A DNA stretch of 64,000 bases from Pedobacter sp. R20-19. GTDB taxonomy: Bacteria > Bacteroidota > Bacteroidia > Sphingobacteriales > Sphingobacteriaceae. Below, in pieces: positions 10,801 to 18,575 of this stretch. Made by a program: the position numbers and the translations under genes. Position 1 is the stretch's first letter. The number at the start of each line of letters is the position of its first letter. Below the pieces are notes generated by a model, which saw nothing but the letters and a program-made list of their open reading frames with translations, did not search any database and was not told the origin of the DNA. The DNA lies in contig NZ_JCKI01000007.1 in assembly GCF_000708265.2 (NCBI RefSeq), forward strand, positions 62,001 through 126,000. Direction: 5' to 3'.

Positions 10801-13800
10801 ACGATGGATTGTTAACCACCAGCTGCGTGGTTTGACCCACACATGCAGTTACATTTGATGAAACCACCGCTGGTGCCACCAAAATGCGTTGGGCATAATT
10901 AAAGTTAATTGAGGTAAGCACACCCAAAGCGCCACCATTTAAACGTACTTCAACAGCATCAAAGCTTGTTGCAGGTACGAATGTAACAAGCGCTTGTGTA
11001 TCGCCATTTAATAATTGAACATTTAAAAGGTTGTTATTTAAAAATCTTGAATCACCATTACTGTTGGTTCCAAGGTAACTGGTGATTTGTGCATTACCCA
11101 ATAAGCTAAGTGAAAGCAGCCTTCCTGGTGAAGAAACCAGTACCCGAACCGTATCGCCTGCATTTGAAACAGTACCAAAGCTTGCTCTCTGGTAAACCGA
11201 AGCACCTAATGCTCCTACTGGTAGCACCAACGAAGAAGCTGTTTGTGTATCATTATCAATCGCCAATGCGGGATTAAATACGCCTGCCAGCAATGCTACT
11301 CCGGTAACGCCATTGGTTTGTGCAACAGCTGCCTCACAAGGAACAACATTCGGAGTATTGTTCCCATCTACATTAATGGTTACCTGAATCCTGCTGGCTG
11401 AGGTACATCCGTTAGCCGATACGGTTTCTACAAAATAACTGGTTGTGGTGGTTAATGGTGGCGTTACATAAGTAGCACCCGTGTAAATTGGTGTAGTTGC
11501 ATTTGCCGAATTGTACCAATTAAAGGTAACCGAAGGATCGGTAGAAGTTGCCGTTAAAATAACGGTTTGACCAGGTGCAACGGTTGATGCGCTTGCAGTA
11601 ACGACAGGCAAGGCCGGACGTGGATTTACAGTTACAGCTACAGTTGCCCGGGTGGCACTTGTGCAACTTCCCTGAGCAGCTTCTACATAATAAATAGCAT
11701 TAGCGTTTAATACTGGTGTGGTCACCACTGCCCCGGTAAACAATAAGTTTCCTCCGGTTGGAGCATCATACCAGTTATAAGTAATACCAGCAAGCGGATT
11801 GGTAACAGATAGTGTGGCAGCATTACCAGCACAATAAGTAGCTACTGTTGACACTATTGGCGTAGCCAGCGCAGGTGTTACAGTTATCGTTACCGGAATG
11901 CGTAAAGTGTTAGGGCAATTACCTTTAGATACCTGTATGTAATAAGTGGTAGTTGCGGTTAAGGCCGGCGTGGTAAAAGTTCCACCAGTTGCCAGTTGGG
12001 TACCTCCTGTTGGCGCATTATACCAGGCTAAAGTGGTACCAGCACTTGCGGTAGCTGCAAGTGTAGCAGTACTACCAGCACAAATGGTTTGCGCACCAGC
12101 GGTAACAGTTGGATTAGGATACACCATTGTTGCCCCGTAAATATCTAAGCTGGTTACGGCAGAAACCAAGGCACCAATTCTAACTTCAACCCGATCAAAA
12201 GTACCACCAGCAGCTAAGGTTGCAGCAAAACGGCTTCCGCTCAGTAACTGAAGATTTAATAAAGAAGAACCCAGTTGAACCGTTCTAACTACTGTTGTTC
12301 CATTCAGGATATTAACAGTTACATTGTTCAGCAACTGAAGATCCAACAATCCACCCGGCAAAGCCAGATCTAATCGGACGCTATCTGTAGCAGAACCAGC
12401 TGTTGGGAAAATTAATTGCTGATACCCTGTTGAAGCCACACCGGCACCTAAAGTAATCCGGGTGAAATTTGTCGCATCGTTATCTGTTGAATTACCCGCA
12501 CCAGTTATTCCGCATAACAGACATAAACCAGTGATACCGCTGTTTTGAGTATTTGCTGCATTACAGGCAGTCCCTGTTCCGCCCGGAATTACAGTAACCG
12601 TTACCGGAACACGACTTGCACTCACGCAGCCGGCCTGATTGGTGGTTTCAACATAATAGGTAGTGCTGGCATTAAGAACAGGTGTAACGAAAGAAGTTCC
12701 GGTACCTACCTGTGTACCACCTGTTGGCGCATCAAACCAGGCAATGGTATTTCCTGCATCAACAGTTGCCAATAAGATAGTAGACTGTTCGGCATTAATG
12801 ACCTGACTGTTCGTAGTTACCGTAGCCAGTGTTGCAGATGGATTAACAGAAACTGTTACCGCCGTTCTGGTGCTTACTGCTGTACCAGATACCGCTTCCA
12901 CATAGAATACGGTTTCAGCAGTAACCGCCGGTGTAACAAACACACCAGTATTATTGGCAGCTAACGGTGTATTTCCAGTAGATGCATACCAGTTATAAGT
13001 AACGCCTGATTGGATATTACTAACGGTTAATGTGACTGATGAACCTGCACAAACGGTAGCCGCAGCCACAATTGGTGCCCTTACGGTTACTGTTAGGCTA
13101 TAACCTGTGGTCGCCTTATTGCCATTTGCATCGGTAGCTGTTAAGGAAACGGTAAACGTTCCACCTACAGTTGGCGTACCCGTTATTTCTCTCGTAGTGG
13201 TATTAAAGGATAATCCTGCCGGAAGATTTGTAGCCAGATAAGTATATGGCCCTGTGCCACCTGTTACCGCAGGAAGTGCTACCGCCGGATAGCTATCTCC
13301 AACCACGCCATTTGGCAAGGTTGCGCTTGGTAAATTTAAAGCACCAATTACCGTAAGGTTATAATTATTTGATGCTGTTCTATTCTGGCTATCCGTAACA
13401 GTTACCGAAACAACATAATTACCGGCCTGTGTTGGCGTACCTGTGATGTTTCTGGTTACCGGATCAAATGATAAGCCCGCAGGAAGATTGGTGGCAACAT
13501 AACTGTATGGCCCTACTCCACCAAGAGCAGCCGGAATATTCTGAACAGGATAAGCCACGTTTTCATTGCCATCAGCCAGGCTAACCGGTGGCAATACCAA
13601 CGGATCAATAATTGAAATGCTGTAATTGGTCGTTGCTGTTTTACCAGTAGCATCAGTTACGGTAACCGGAATACTGAAGGTCCCAGACTCACCGGGCGTA
13701 CCTGTAATTTCTCTGGTAGTGCTGTTAAAAGTTAAACCCAAAGGAAGGCCTGTGGCCGAATAGGTATATGGAGTTGTTCCACCTGTTGCCGACGGAATAC

Positions 13801-16800
13801 TTTGAGCAGGATAAACAGATCCTTTGGTTCCACTGGCTAAAGTAGCAGGTGGCAAAACTAATGGATCATTAACCTTAAGTGTATAATTAGCGGTAAAGGT
13901 AATTCCATTTGCATCAGTTACTGTTACTGGAATAGTATAGTTGCCAATTTGTGTTGGAGTACCAGAAATTTCTCTTGTTGTCGGATCAAAAATTAATCCC
14001 GGAGGAAGACTGTTCGCTGTATAAGTATAAGGACCAGTTCCTCCTGCTGCGGCTGGAAGGGTTTGAGGAACATAAACTGCTCCGGTAACACCATCTGGCA
14101 ATGTCCCTGCAGCCAATGATAAGGCTGGCGTTACAGTTAAGTTGAATGTTGCCGTTACACTACAATTTTTAGTATCTGTAACCACTACGGAGAACGTAGG
14201 TGCACCTGTTGCTGTTGGTGTTCCGCTGATTAAACCTGTTGAGGATAAAGTTAATCCGGCTGGAAGCGTACTTCCTGATGCCAGCGCATAAGTAAACCCA
14301 GGTGTTCCGCCTGTTGCTACCGGAAGTGGTTTGCTGTATGGCGATGCAATCGTTGCATTAGTAAGTGTCGTTCCATTAAAAACAATAGCCGGATTTACCG
14401 TAACCACAACAGGAATACGTGTAGTATTCGCACAATTTGCCTTATTGATCTGAATGTAATAAGTAGTGGTAGCAGTAATTGCCGGAGTGGTGAAGGTTTC
14501 ACCTGCACCTAATTGTGTTCCTCCAGTTGGGGCATTAAACCAGGTTAAAGTTGTACCTCCATTTGCTGTTGCCGTTAAAGTAGCCGTGCCACCAGCGCAA
14601 ATTGACTGTGCACCGGATGTGATGGTTGGATGTGGATAGATAACCGTTGTGCCATAAATATCTAAGCTACTTAATGCTGATACCAATGCACCAAAGCTCA
14701 CCTGAACACGATCATAAACACCGCCTGCTAATACGGTAGCAGCAAATCTGTTTCCACCTAATAGTGTGAGATTTAATAAGTTTCCATTAATTTGAACAGT
14801 TCTGACAACGTTGGCTCCGTTTAATACACTTACCGTAATATTATTTAGAAGGCTAACATCTGCAAGACCTCCAGGCAAGCCCAGGTCTAAACGGATACTA
14901 TCCGTTGCAGCACCAGCGGCAGGGAAAATCAATTGTTGATAGCCTGTGGCACCCACGCCAACAGCCAGTGAAATTCTGGTAAAATTATTAACATCGGCAT
15001 CAGTAGAGTTGCCTGCACCATTAACTGAACATAATAAACAAGTGCCATTTATGCCTGTATTCTGACTGCTAGCCGCATTACATGCCGTATTTCCTCCACC
15101 TGTGATAACGATAACTAAAACAGGAACACGCGTAGCATTGATACAACCTGTGGCACTTGTGGTTTGCACATAATAGGTTGTGCTGGTTTGTAAAGTTGGT
15201 GTTGTAAATGAAGTACCTACGCCAACCTGATTTCCACCAGTGGCCGCATCATACCAGGCAATTGTATTGCCAGAATCAGCAGTAGCGGTTAAAGTGGTAG
15301 TTTGACCAGCATTAATGACCTGGTTGCTGGTAGTTACCGTAGCTAAAGTAGCTGGTGGATTAACAGAAACCGTAACAGAAGTTCTGGAACTCACCGCGGT
15401 ACCCGAAAATGCTTCCACAAAAAAAGTAGTTTGAGAAGTAACTGCCGGAGTGGCAAAGGTACCTGATGAACTGGTTTGTAAAACGGAGTTTCCTGCTGGC
15501 CCATATAACCTGTAAGAAACATTTGGCAATACATTACTAACGGTTAAGGAAGCAACCGAACCGGAGCAAACTGTTGCAGACGCCACCACCGGAGCATTTA
15601 CATCTACTGTTATGCTATAAGATGTGGTGGCTTTATTGTTGTTGGCATCTGTTGCCGTAACCTGAACATTAAAAGTACCCCCTACAGATGGTGTCCCGGT
15701 GATAACTCTTGTTGATGGATCAAAGGTTAAACCTGGAGGCAGGTTTACCGCTGCATAAGTATATGGTGCAGTTCCGCCATTTACAGCGGGTATAGTTTGA
15801 GCTGGGTACCCGGTTCCAACAATTCCATTTGGTAAAGTAGATGATGGTAAGCTAAGTGTACCAATTACTTTAATTGGATAAGTATTAGTTGCTATTCTGC
15901 CTTCGCTGTCGGTTGCGGTTATCGATATAGAATAATTACCTGCCTGAGTAGGCGTCCCGGTTAATTGTCTGTTTATTGGATTATAGCTTAATCCAGCTGG
16001 AAGATTAGCAGCTACATAAGTATATGGCCCTACACCTCCAGTTGCTTGTGGAAGTGTTTGTGTGGCATAAAATACATTTTCCGTACCATCAGGAAGTGCA
16101 GCAGATGGCAACACCAGGGGATTAATTACAGTAAGTGCATAATTTGTGGCAGCTGTTTTTCCATCTGCATCAGTGGCCGTAACAGCTACTGTAAAAGAAC
16201 CATCAACAGTTGGTGTACCAGTAATTGCCCGGGTAACCGGATTAAAAGCTAAACCTGCAGGCAAACCTGTAGCCACATAGGTATAAGGTGTTGTTCCGCC
16301 TGTTGCGGATGGAATAAACTGTGGCGTATATACCATTCCTTTGGTTCCCATGGCAAGCGTTGCAGGAGGCAATACAAATGGATCGGTAATTTTAATGCTG
16401 TAATTTGCAGTGATGGTATTTCCATTGGCATCCGCTACTGTAACCGGAATGGTATAACTGCCTGGTGTTGTAGGTGTACCTGTGATTGCTCTTGTTGCCG
16501 GATTAAATGTTAAACCAGACGGAAGGGGATTTGCAACAGTATAGGTGTAAGGCCCGGTTCCGCCTGCAGCCGCAGGAATAATTTGCGTTGGATAAGTAGT
16601 ACCTGTGATGCCTTCGGGCAAGTTTCCTGACTGTAATGTTAGGGCAGCGGTAACAGTAACTGTGTATGCAGCGGTAACGGTACAACCTTTTAAATCTGTT
16701 GCAACGATAGAAAAGTTATATAAGTTAGGTACTGTTGGCGTACCACTGATCGTTCCATTGGCAGAAAGTGATAATCCGGTTGGTAAAGTACTGCCTGAGG

Positions 16801-18361
16801 CTAAAGTGTAGTTAAAACCTGTCGTACCGCCAGTTGCTGGGGTAATTTGCTGGTTGTAAGCGAACTGACTGGTCGCATTTACTAAGGTAGCCCCTGCAAA
16901 TGTAATTTGTGGGTTTACAGTAATGACTACAGGAACCCGTACCGATTCAGTGGTACAATTTAAACGTCTTGCTGCTACATAATAAATTTTATTGGCCGTT
17001 AAAGCTGGTGTGGTAAATCCACCATTATAAGCAACTGTGGCTAAAGAAGTACCCCCTTGCAAAGCATCATACCAAATTAATTCATTTGTATTGGCGGTGG
17101 TAGCCGTTAAAACTACCGGAGCATTGTAACAGGCAGCTACCGCATTACTTGCCGGAGCGGTAAAGGTAGGTCTTCCGGCAGATCGTGTTAATCCGTAAAC
17201 ATCAATCGTTTGTGTTAAATTTGCATTTACAAGTGATGATAGCGTAACTTTTACCCGATCGAAAGATCTCCCGGGTGAGAATGGGACGGAAACAATTGAT
17301 CCGTTATTAAGTAGCGTAAGCAACTCCAAATTTAGTAACGCAGGATCTAGTGTTTGGGTGAAAACTTCATCAATTCCATTGTAAGCTGTAACCCTGATAT
17401 TATTTAAGAGACCTAGTGTTAAAAGTGCAGGTGACGTTTTAAACCTCAAATTAAAATCATCAGTCGCATTGGATGGTGTGGTAAAATAAAAATTCTGACT
17501 GGCTGTTCCAGCAACAGCGGCAACTCCAAGGCTAATTTGTGAAAAGTTATTTTGATCTGTGTCTATTGCCCGTTCACTATTGATCACACCTGAATTTCCC
17601 AAACGCAAAGCGTCCAGGGTAATACCTGTTCCTTCAAAACTGGTAGCAAAGGCTTGTGCACAAGGATCCGTTCCTGAAGTATAGAAGGCATAGTAAACTT
17701 TAGTATTGTTATTTACGCCCAGTAAAGCAGCATTGGTAATATCCCGGATGAGCACCCGGTCATAAATCTGGTTCGGCGTAATCGCTACATAAAACCTTCC
17801 TAAACCATCTTTTACCAAACGTAGGTTATTATTGGTAAACTGTCCGCTACTGGCTCCATCCGTAATAATGCTACCTGCAGCATTTTTAGCTGCAATGTAG
17901 AAACTATGATTTCCTAAAACTACGTTCCCCAAAACGTTAGCCAGCAAACCGCCCAAATTACCGCCTAAAAGTGCGTTTAATAAATCAGGATCGGAATCTA
18001 TCCTGATATAAGTGGTCGTATTTGCAGGAATGTTAGATGGAAACTTTAATTCGAGTTCACCGTTGTAAGCTAAAATATTTAAAGCAATACCACCAGATGA
18101 TTTTACTGTTGCAAAGGTATTCTCATCATTAGTGATCGCGTTTATAGCATTATCTACCGTAGTAACAGAACATGCACCTAAACCCAATGGGCCACAACCT
18201 GTAAGACTGGTGGCATTGCCTGAGGCCGTTACCGAATTTGCATAAATTTTTGTTTGTGCATACGATTTGGAATACAAGAGCGTTATTAAAACGATGACCA
18301 CAAATTTTAACAAATTGCGGATTATCCCAGTTAAGGATATTGTAGTAGAGGTTTTCATCAT
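4841..18361 (-). CDS. Giant repetitive T9SS surface adhesin (4506 residues) with gliding-type C-terminal domain
   Basis: This is a SprB-like cell-surface protein. Residues 1-36 form a long signal peptide ending in SKSYAQ. A domain of about 150 residues, marked by CNAA or CEAA and LLNN motifs, recurs about six times up to residue 2900. Two arrays of putative Ig (He_PIG) domains (about 490-920 and 1325-1760) carry the motif YTY...LP.GL.F......I.GTP. Many Ig-like modules with the pattern YxWYxxxxG follow. An array of eleven modules of about 89 residues occupies 3080-4067 (TNPVFTWYSDAALTS...TTYYVTV). Three more Ig modules and an FN3-like module precede the C-terminal domain at about 4416-4506 (IYIPNAFTPNNDGKNDTFLI, then GWDGTFKG), which is the type B (CHU_C) T9SS sorting signal. 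Each Ig module has two Cys, probably a disulfide. The ligand cannot be read from sequence. The gene is first in an operon with sprF and the OmpA/PD40 gene. Confidence 0.93.
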   Translation of the reverse strand: MMKTSTTISLTGIIRNLLKFVVIVLITLLYSKSYAQTKIYANSVTASGNATSLTGCGPLGLGACSVTTVDNAINAITNDENTFATVKSSGGIALNILAYNGELELKFPSNIPANTTTYIRIDSDPDLLNALLGGNLGGLLANVLGNVVLGNHSFYIAAKNAAGSIITDGASSGQFTNNNLRLVKDGLGRFYVAITPNQIYDRVLIRDITNAALLGVNNNTKVYYAFYTSGTDPCAQAFATSFEGTGITLDALRLGNSGVINSERAIDTDQNNFSQISLGVAAVAGTASQNFYFTTPSNATDDFNLRFKTSPALLTLGLLNNIRVTAYNGIDEVFTQTLDPALLNLELLTLLNNGSIVSVPFSPGRSFDRVKVTLSSLVNANLTQTIDVYGLTRSAGRPTFTAPASNAVAACYNAPVVLTATTANTNELIWYDALQGGTSLATVAYNGGFTTPALTANKIYYVAARRLNCTTESVRVPVVITVNPQITFAGATLVNATSQFAYNQQITPATGGTTGFNYTLASGSTLPTGLSLSANGTISGTPTVPNLYNFSIVATDLKGCTVTAAYTVTVTAALTLQSGNLPEGITGTTYPTQIIPAAAGGTGPYTYTVANPLPSGLTFNPATRAITGTPTTPGSYTIPVTVADANGNTITANYSIKITDPFVLPPATLAMGTKGMVYTPQFIPSATGGTTPYTYVATGLPAGLAFNPVTRAITGTPTVDGSFTVAVTATDADGKTAATNYALTVINPLVLPSAALPDGTENVFYATQTLPQATGGVGPYTYVAANLPAGLSYNPINRQLTGTPTQAGNYSISITATDSEGRIATNTYPIKVIGTLSLPSSTLPNGIVGTGYPAQTIPAVNGGTAPYTYAAVNLPPGLTFDPSTRVITGTPSVGGTFNVQVTATDANNNKATTSYSITVDVNAPVVASATVCSGSVASLTVSNVLPNVSYRLYGPAGNSVLQTSSSGTFATPAVTSQTTFFVEAFSGTAVSSRTSVTVSVNPPATLATVTTSNQVINAGQTTTLTATADSGNTIAWYDAATGGNQVGVGTSFTTPTLQTSTTYYVQTTSATGCINATRVPVLVIVITGGGNTACNAASSQNTGINGTCLLCSVNGAGNSTDADVNNFTRISLAVGVGATGYQQLIFPAAGAATDSIRLDLGLPGGLADVSLLNNITVSVLNGANVVRTVQINGNLLNLTLLGGNRFAATVLAGGVYDRVQVSFGALVSALSSLDIYGTTVIYPHPTITSGAQSICAGGTATLTATANGGTTLTWFNAPTGGTQLGAGETFTTPAITATTTYYIQINKANCANTTRIPVVVTVNPAIVFNGTTLTNATIASPYSKPLPVATGGTPGFTYALASGSTLPAGLTLSSTGLISGTPTATGAPTFSVVVTDTKNCSVTATFNLTVTPALSLAAGTLPDGVTGAVYVPQTLPAAAGGTGPYTYTANSLPPGLIFDPTTREISGTPTQIGNYTIPVTVTDANGITFTANYTLKVNDPLVLPPATLASGTKGSVYPAQSIPSATGGTTPYTYSATGLPLGLTFNSTTREITGTPGESGTFSIPVTVTDATGKTATTNYSISIIDPLVLPPVSLADGNENVAYPVQNIPAALGGVGPYSYVATNLPAGLSFDPVTRNITGTPTQAGNYVVSVTVTDSQNRTASNNYNLTVIGALNLPSATLPNGVVGDSYPAVALPAVTGGTGPYTYLATNLPAGLSFNTTTREITGTPTVGGTFTVSLTATDANGNKATTGYSLTVTVRAPIVAAATVCAGSSVTLTVSNIQSGVTYNWYASTGNTPLAANNTGVFVTPAVTAETVFYVEAVSGTAVSTRTAVTVSVNPSATLATVTTNSQVINAEQSTILLATVDAGNTIAWFDAPTGGTQVGTGTSFVTPVLNASTTYYVETTNQAGCVSASRVPVTVTVIPGGTGTACNAANTQNSGITGLCLLCGITGAGNSTDNDATNFTRITLGAGVASTGYQQLIFPTAGSATDSVRLDLALPGGLLDLQLLNNVTVNILNGTTVVRTVQLGSSLLNLQLLSGSRFAATLAAGGTFDRVEVRIGALVSAVTSLDIYGATMVYPNPTVTAGAQTICAGSTATLAATASAGTTLAWYNAPTGGTQLATGGTFTTPALTATTTYYIQVSKGNCPNTLRIPVTITVTPALATPIVSTVATYCAGNAATLSVTNPLAGITYNWYDAPTGGNLLFTGAVVTTPVLNANAIYYVEAAQGSCTSATRATVAVTVNPRPALPVVTASASTVAPGQTVILTATSTDPSVTFNWYNSANATTPIYTGATYVTPPLTTTTSYFVETVSANGCTSASRIQVTINVDGNNTPNVVPCEAAVAQTNGVTGVALLAGVFNPALAIDNDTQTASSLVLPVGALGASVYQRASFGTVSNAGDTVRVLVSSPGRLLSLSLLGNAQITSYLGTNSNGDSRFLNNNLLNVQLLNGDTQALVTFVPATSFDAVEVRLNGGALGVLTSINFNYAQRILVAPAVVSSNVTACVGQTTQLVVNNPSSSLTYRWYDAAGTYLTGNDGIIFTTPVLTGDTRFFVAAVSASGCVSAKTVVNVITNPAPVTPELLNPDVNTCINTGVVLQVKNPVAGTIYKWYDAANIYQAGLDGATFTIANVTSNTTYTVEAVNSCGAASARATATIAIGNIDIPVITPSAVTISQGAVAALRATSSTAGATINWYTTANGTTPIFTGENYVTDPLSTTTTFYVEATIPGGCTAIARAEVVVTVIPNGTPVPTPCGAATTQTNGVAGGITIGAGVINPIQAIDGDVNTGSSLVIPVGLLGSSVFQQLGFPTLSNVGDTLRVKITTPGQLISVGLLSNLTLTTYQGNASNNDGVAISNPLISLNLLNGGNSAILTFVPASRFDGVELRLGSGLLGALNSVNFDYAQRSILAPTVTSTTGSACQGASATLSVQNPQPGIIYKWYLGGVYQTGKDGATFITDPVLAAGTHEYAVSANANGCESIKVKVTVTILAPPAPPVLSSTNPASTCINSSATLTVIPVAGNTYNWYDAPVNGNMLVTNNSSFVTSASLPAGTYDYYVEAVNANGCSNPTRTKASITVLPAALASDITVTGNTALCVSATTTITASSTSVTNPVFTWYSDAGLTQVVSNSAAFTTPTITGTTKYYVTVRGDNKCANTPGNAQEVTITTNPVASPSDLNLAGPTSICGGSTVTLSASSTTVINPVFTWYSDAALTIPVNTTAQFTTPVLTTTTTFYVTVKGDNRCENTAALARAITITVNPFATAADINLNGITSICQGATTQLSASSTTVTNPVYTWYSDAALTSVAYVGASFTTPVLTNTTSYYVTVKGDNKCENLANAVAVVTVTVKPYATAADIAVANTQICAGSTTMLMASSLTVTQPVFTWYNDASLTSVAFVGPTFTVNGLTTTTTYYLTVKGANKCENTAADAKAVVVTVNPLATTTDVIVNGNTNTCSGVGATLTASSPTVTNPVFTWYSDAALTNINFIGSVFTTPVLNATTTYYVTVRGDNKCENAANTGKPVTITITPVAGAADVTANDATICQGTSAVLVANTTTVTNPTYTWYTDAALTSVAFVGATFNTPALNVTTRYYLTVKGDNRCESSAATARVIVVNVNDAATAADITLSAPAVICGSGNATINASSTTVTNPVFTWYNDASLTSVAFVGPIFNTPLLTASTTYYVTVKGTNKCENSAANAKPVTVTINPRAVQADITVNGSKSICGNVATVLTAGSTTVTNPVFTWYSDAALTSVVFTGSVFTTPVLTTNTTYYVTVRGDNKCENASGSALAVALTVTPIAGAADVSASDATICAGSGATLIATTTTVTNPVFTWYTDAALTSVAFVGATFNTPSLNATTRYYLTVKGDNRCESSASTARVITVNVNEAATAAGIALSAPTVICGSGTATINASSTTVTNPVFTWYNDASLTSVAFVGPIFNTPALTANTTYYVTVKGTNKCENSAANAKAITVTVNPRAVQADVTVSGNRSVCGNVAAVLTASTNTVTNPVFTWYSDVALTSPVFVGSVFTTPVLTANTTYYVSVKGDNKCENASGNGLAIAVMVNSAPNNPVVANTGTSICSGEATQLVISNAQTGVTYEWYSAAVGGNLLFTGSTYNTPALTATTDYYVAAVNAGGCNNNGGRVKVTVTVNQKPAVPVVNATNVNVCIGNAAILTVTNPQAGAVYNWYTSATGGTLAGTGISFTTPTITTNVTYYVEGANGSCTSASRTPVNVVALPVPAAPASATPANGIICAGSNTILTVNNPVPGIIYRWYNVSANGNVLGEGVTFTTPNITATTIFYVESIAVGGCASATRTPVMVTVLPVLATPSVVVQSTTPNSVTFAWVAINGALGYEISTDNGLTWQATAGTSYLAAGLKPDQSVTIIVRAKGQLACQTSANSSPVTGKATNPLGNQIYIPNAFTPNNDGKNDTFLIYGTTIASARMTVFTQWGQLIFQSDNMANGWDGTFKGINQPVGVYVYMVEVDFADGTSTMKKGTITLIR
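6165..9120 (-). repeat. Eleven-unit in-frame tandem repeat (about 267 bp per unit)
   Basis: Codes adhesin residues about 3080-4067. Each unit has the plan C...TTVTNPVFTWYSDA, then F.TP.L...TTYYVTVKG.NKCEN. The units are similar enough at DNA level that the opposite strand also shows evenly spaced open frames every 267-270 bases. Adjacent units differ by a few residues at the SDA/NDA/TDA and FVG/FTG positions. Confidence 0.9.
6240..7853 (-). repeat. Recent 807-bp duplication (three units) inside the adhesin array
   Basis: A three-unit block recurs with a period of 807 bp (269 codons). For example, AACAAAGGCAACACTGGT starts at 6551 and again at 7358. The order of unit types (SDAALTSVVF..., NDASLTSVAF..., TDAALTSVAF...) is the same in both blocks, which shows that a three-unit block was duplicated rather than single units. 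Confidence 0.8.
12121..17154 (-). repeat. Two copies of a 2517-bp (839-codon) super-repeat in the adhesin
   Basis: Each copy holds one Ig module, a He_PIG array of about 430 residues, two Ig modules and one 150-residue CNAA domain. The two CNAA codon runs lie near 15077 and 12560, exactly 2517 bases apart and in frame. The copies have diverged at amino-acid level, so this duplication is older than the 807-bp one. Confidence 0.75.
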
Positions 18362-18416
18362 TCCAGGCGTTATTTAGGGTGACATTGTACAATTAAATTC
18401 CGTAGTACTTTGGCAA

Positions 18417-18424
18417 CAAATCTA
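18417..18424 (-). promoter_or_regulatory. Candidate -7 promoter element for the adhesin operon
   Basis: On the minus strand this reads TAGATTTG, an exact match to the Bacteroidota TAnnTTTG consensus, 56 bases before the adhesin ATG. No convincing TTG element lies about 19-23 bases further upstream. The 214-bp divergent gap (18362-18575) must also carry the promoter of the plus-strand NTPase, which I could not place. Confidence 0.4.
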
Positions 18425-18575
18425 CATTCCGGACAATAACCTGTCTTATCCATTACTATTCATTGTTTGGCTTTCCTATTCCATTCATTTCATTCATACT
18501 CGCATTTGTTACTCAAATCATTTCTGCTATTGTTAAAATTTAATGACATTAGCGTAGTCATCATCTCTATAATTA

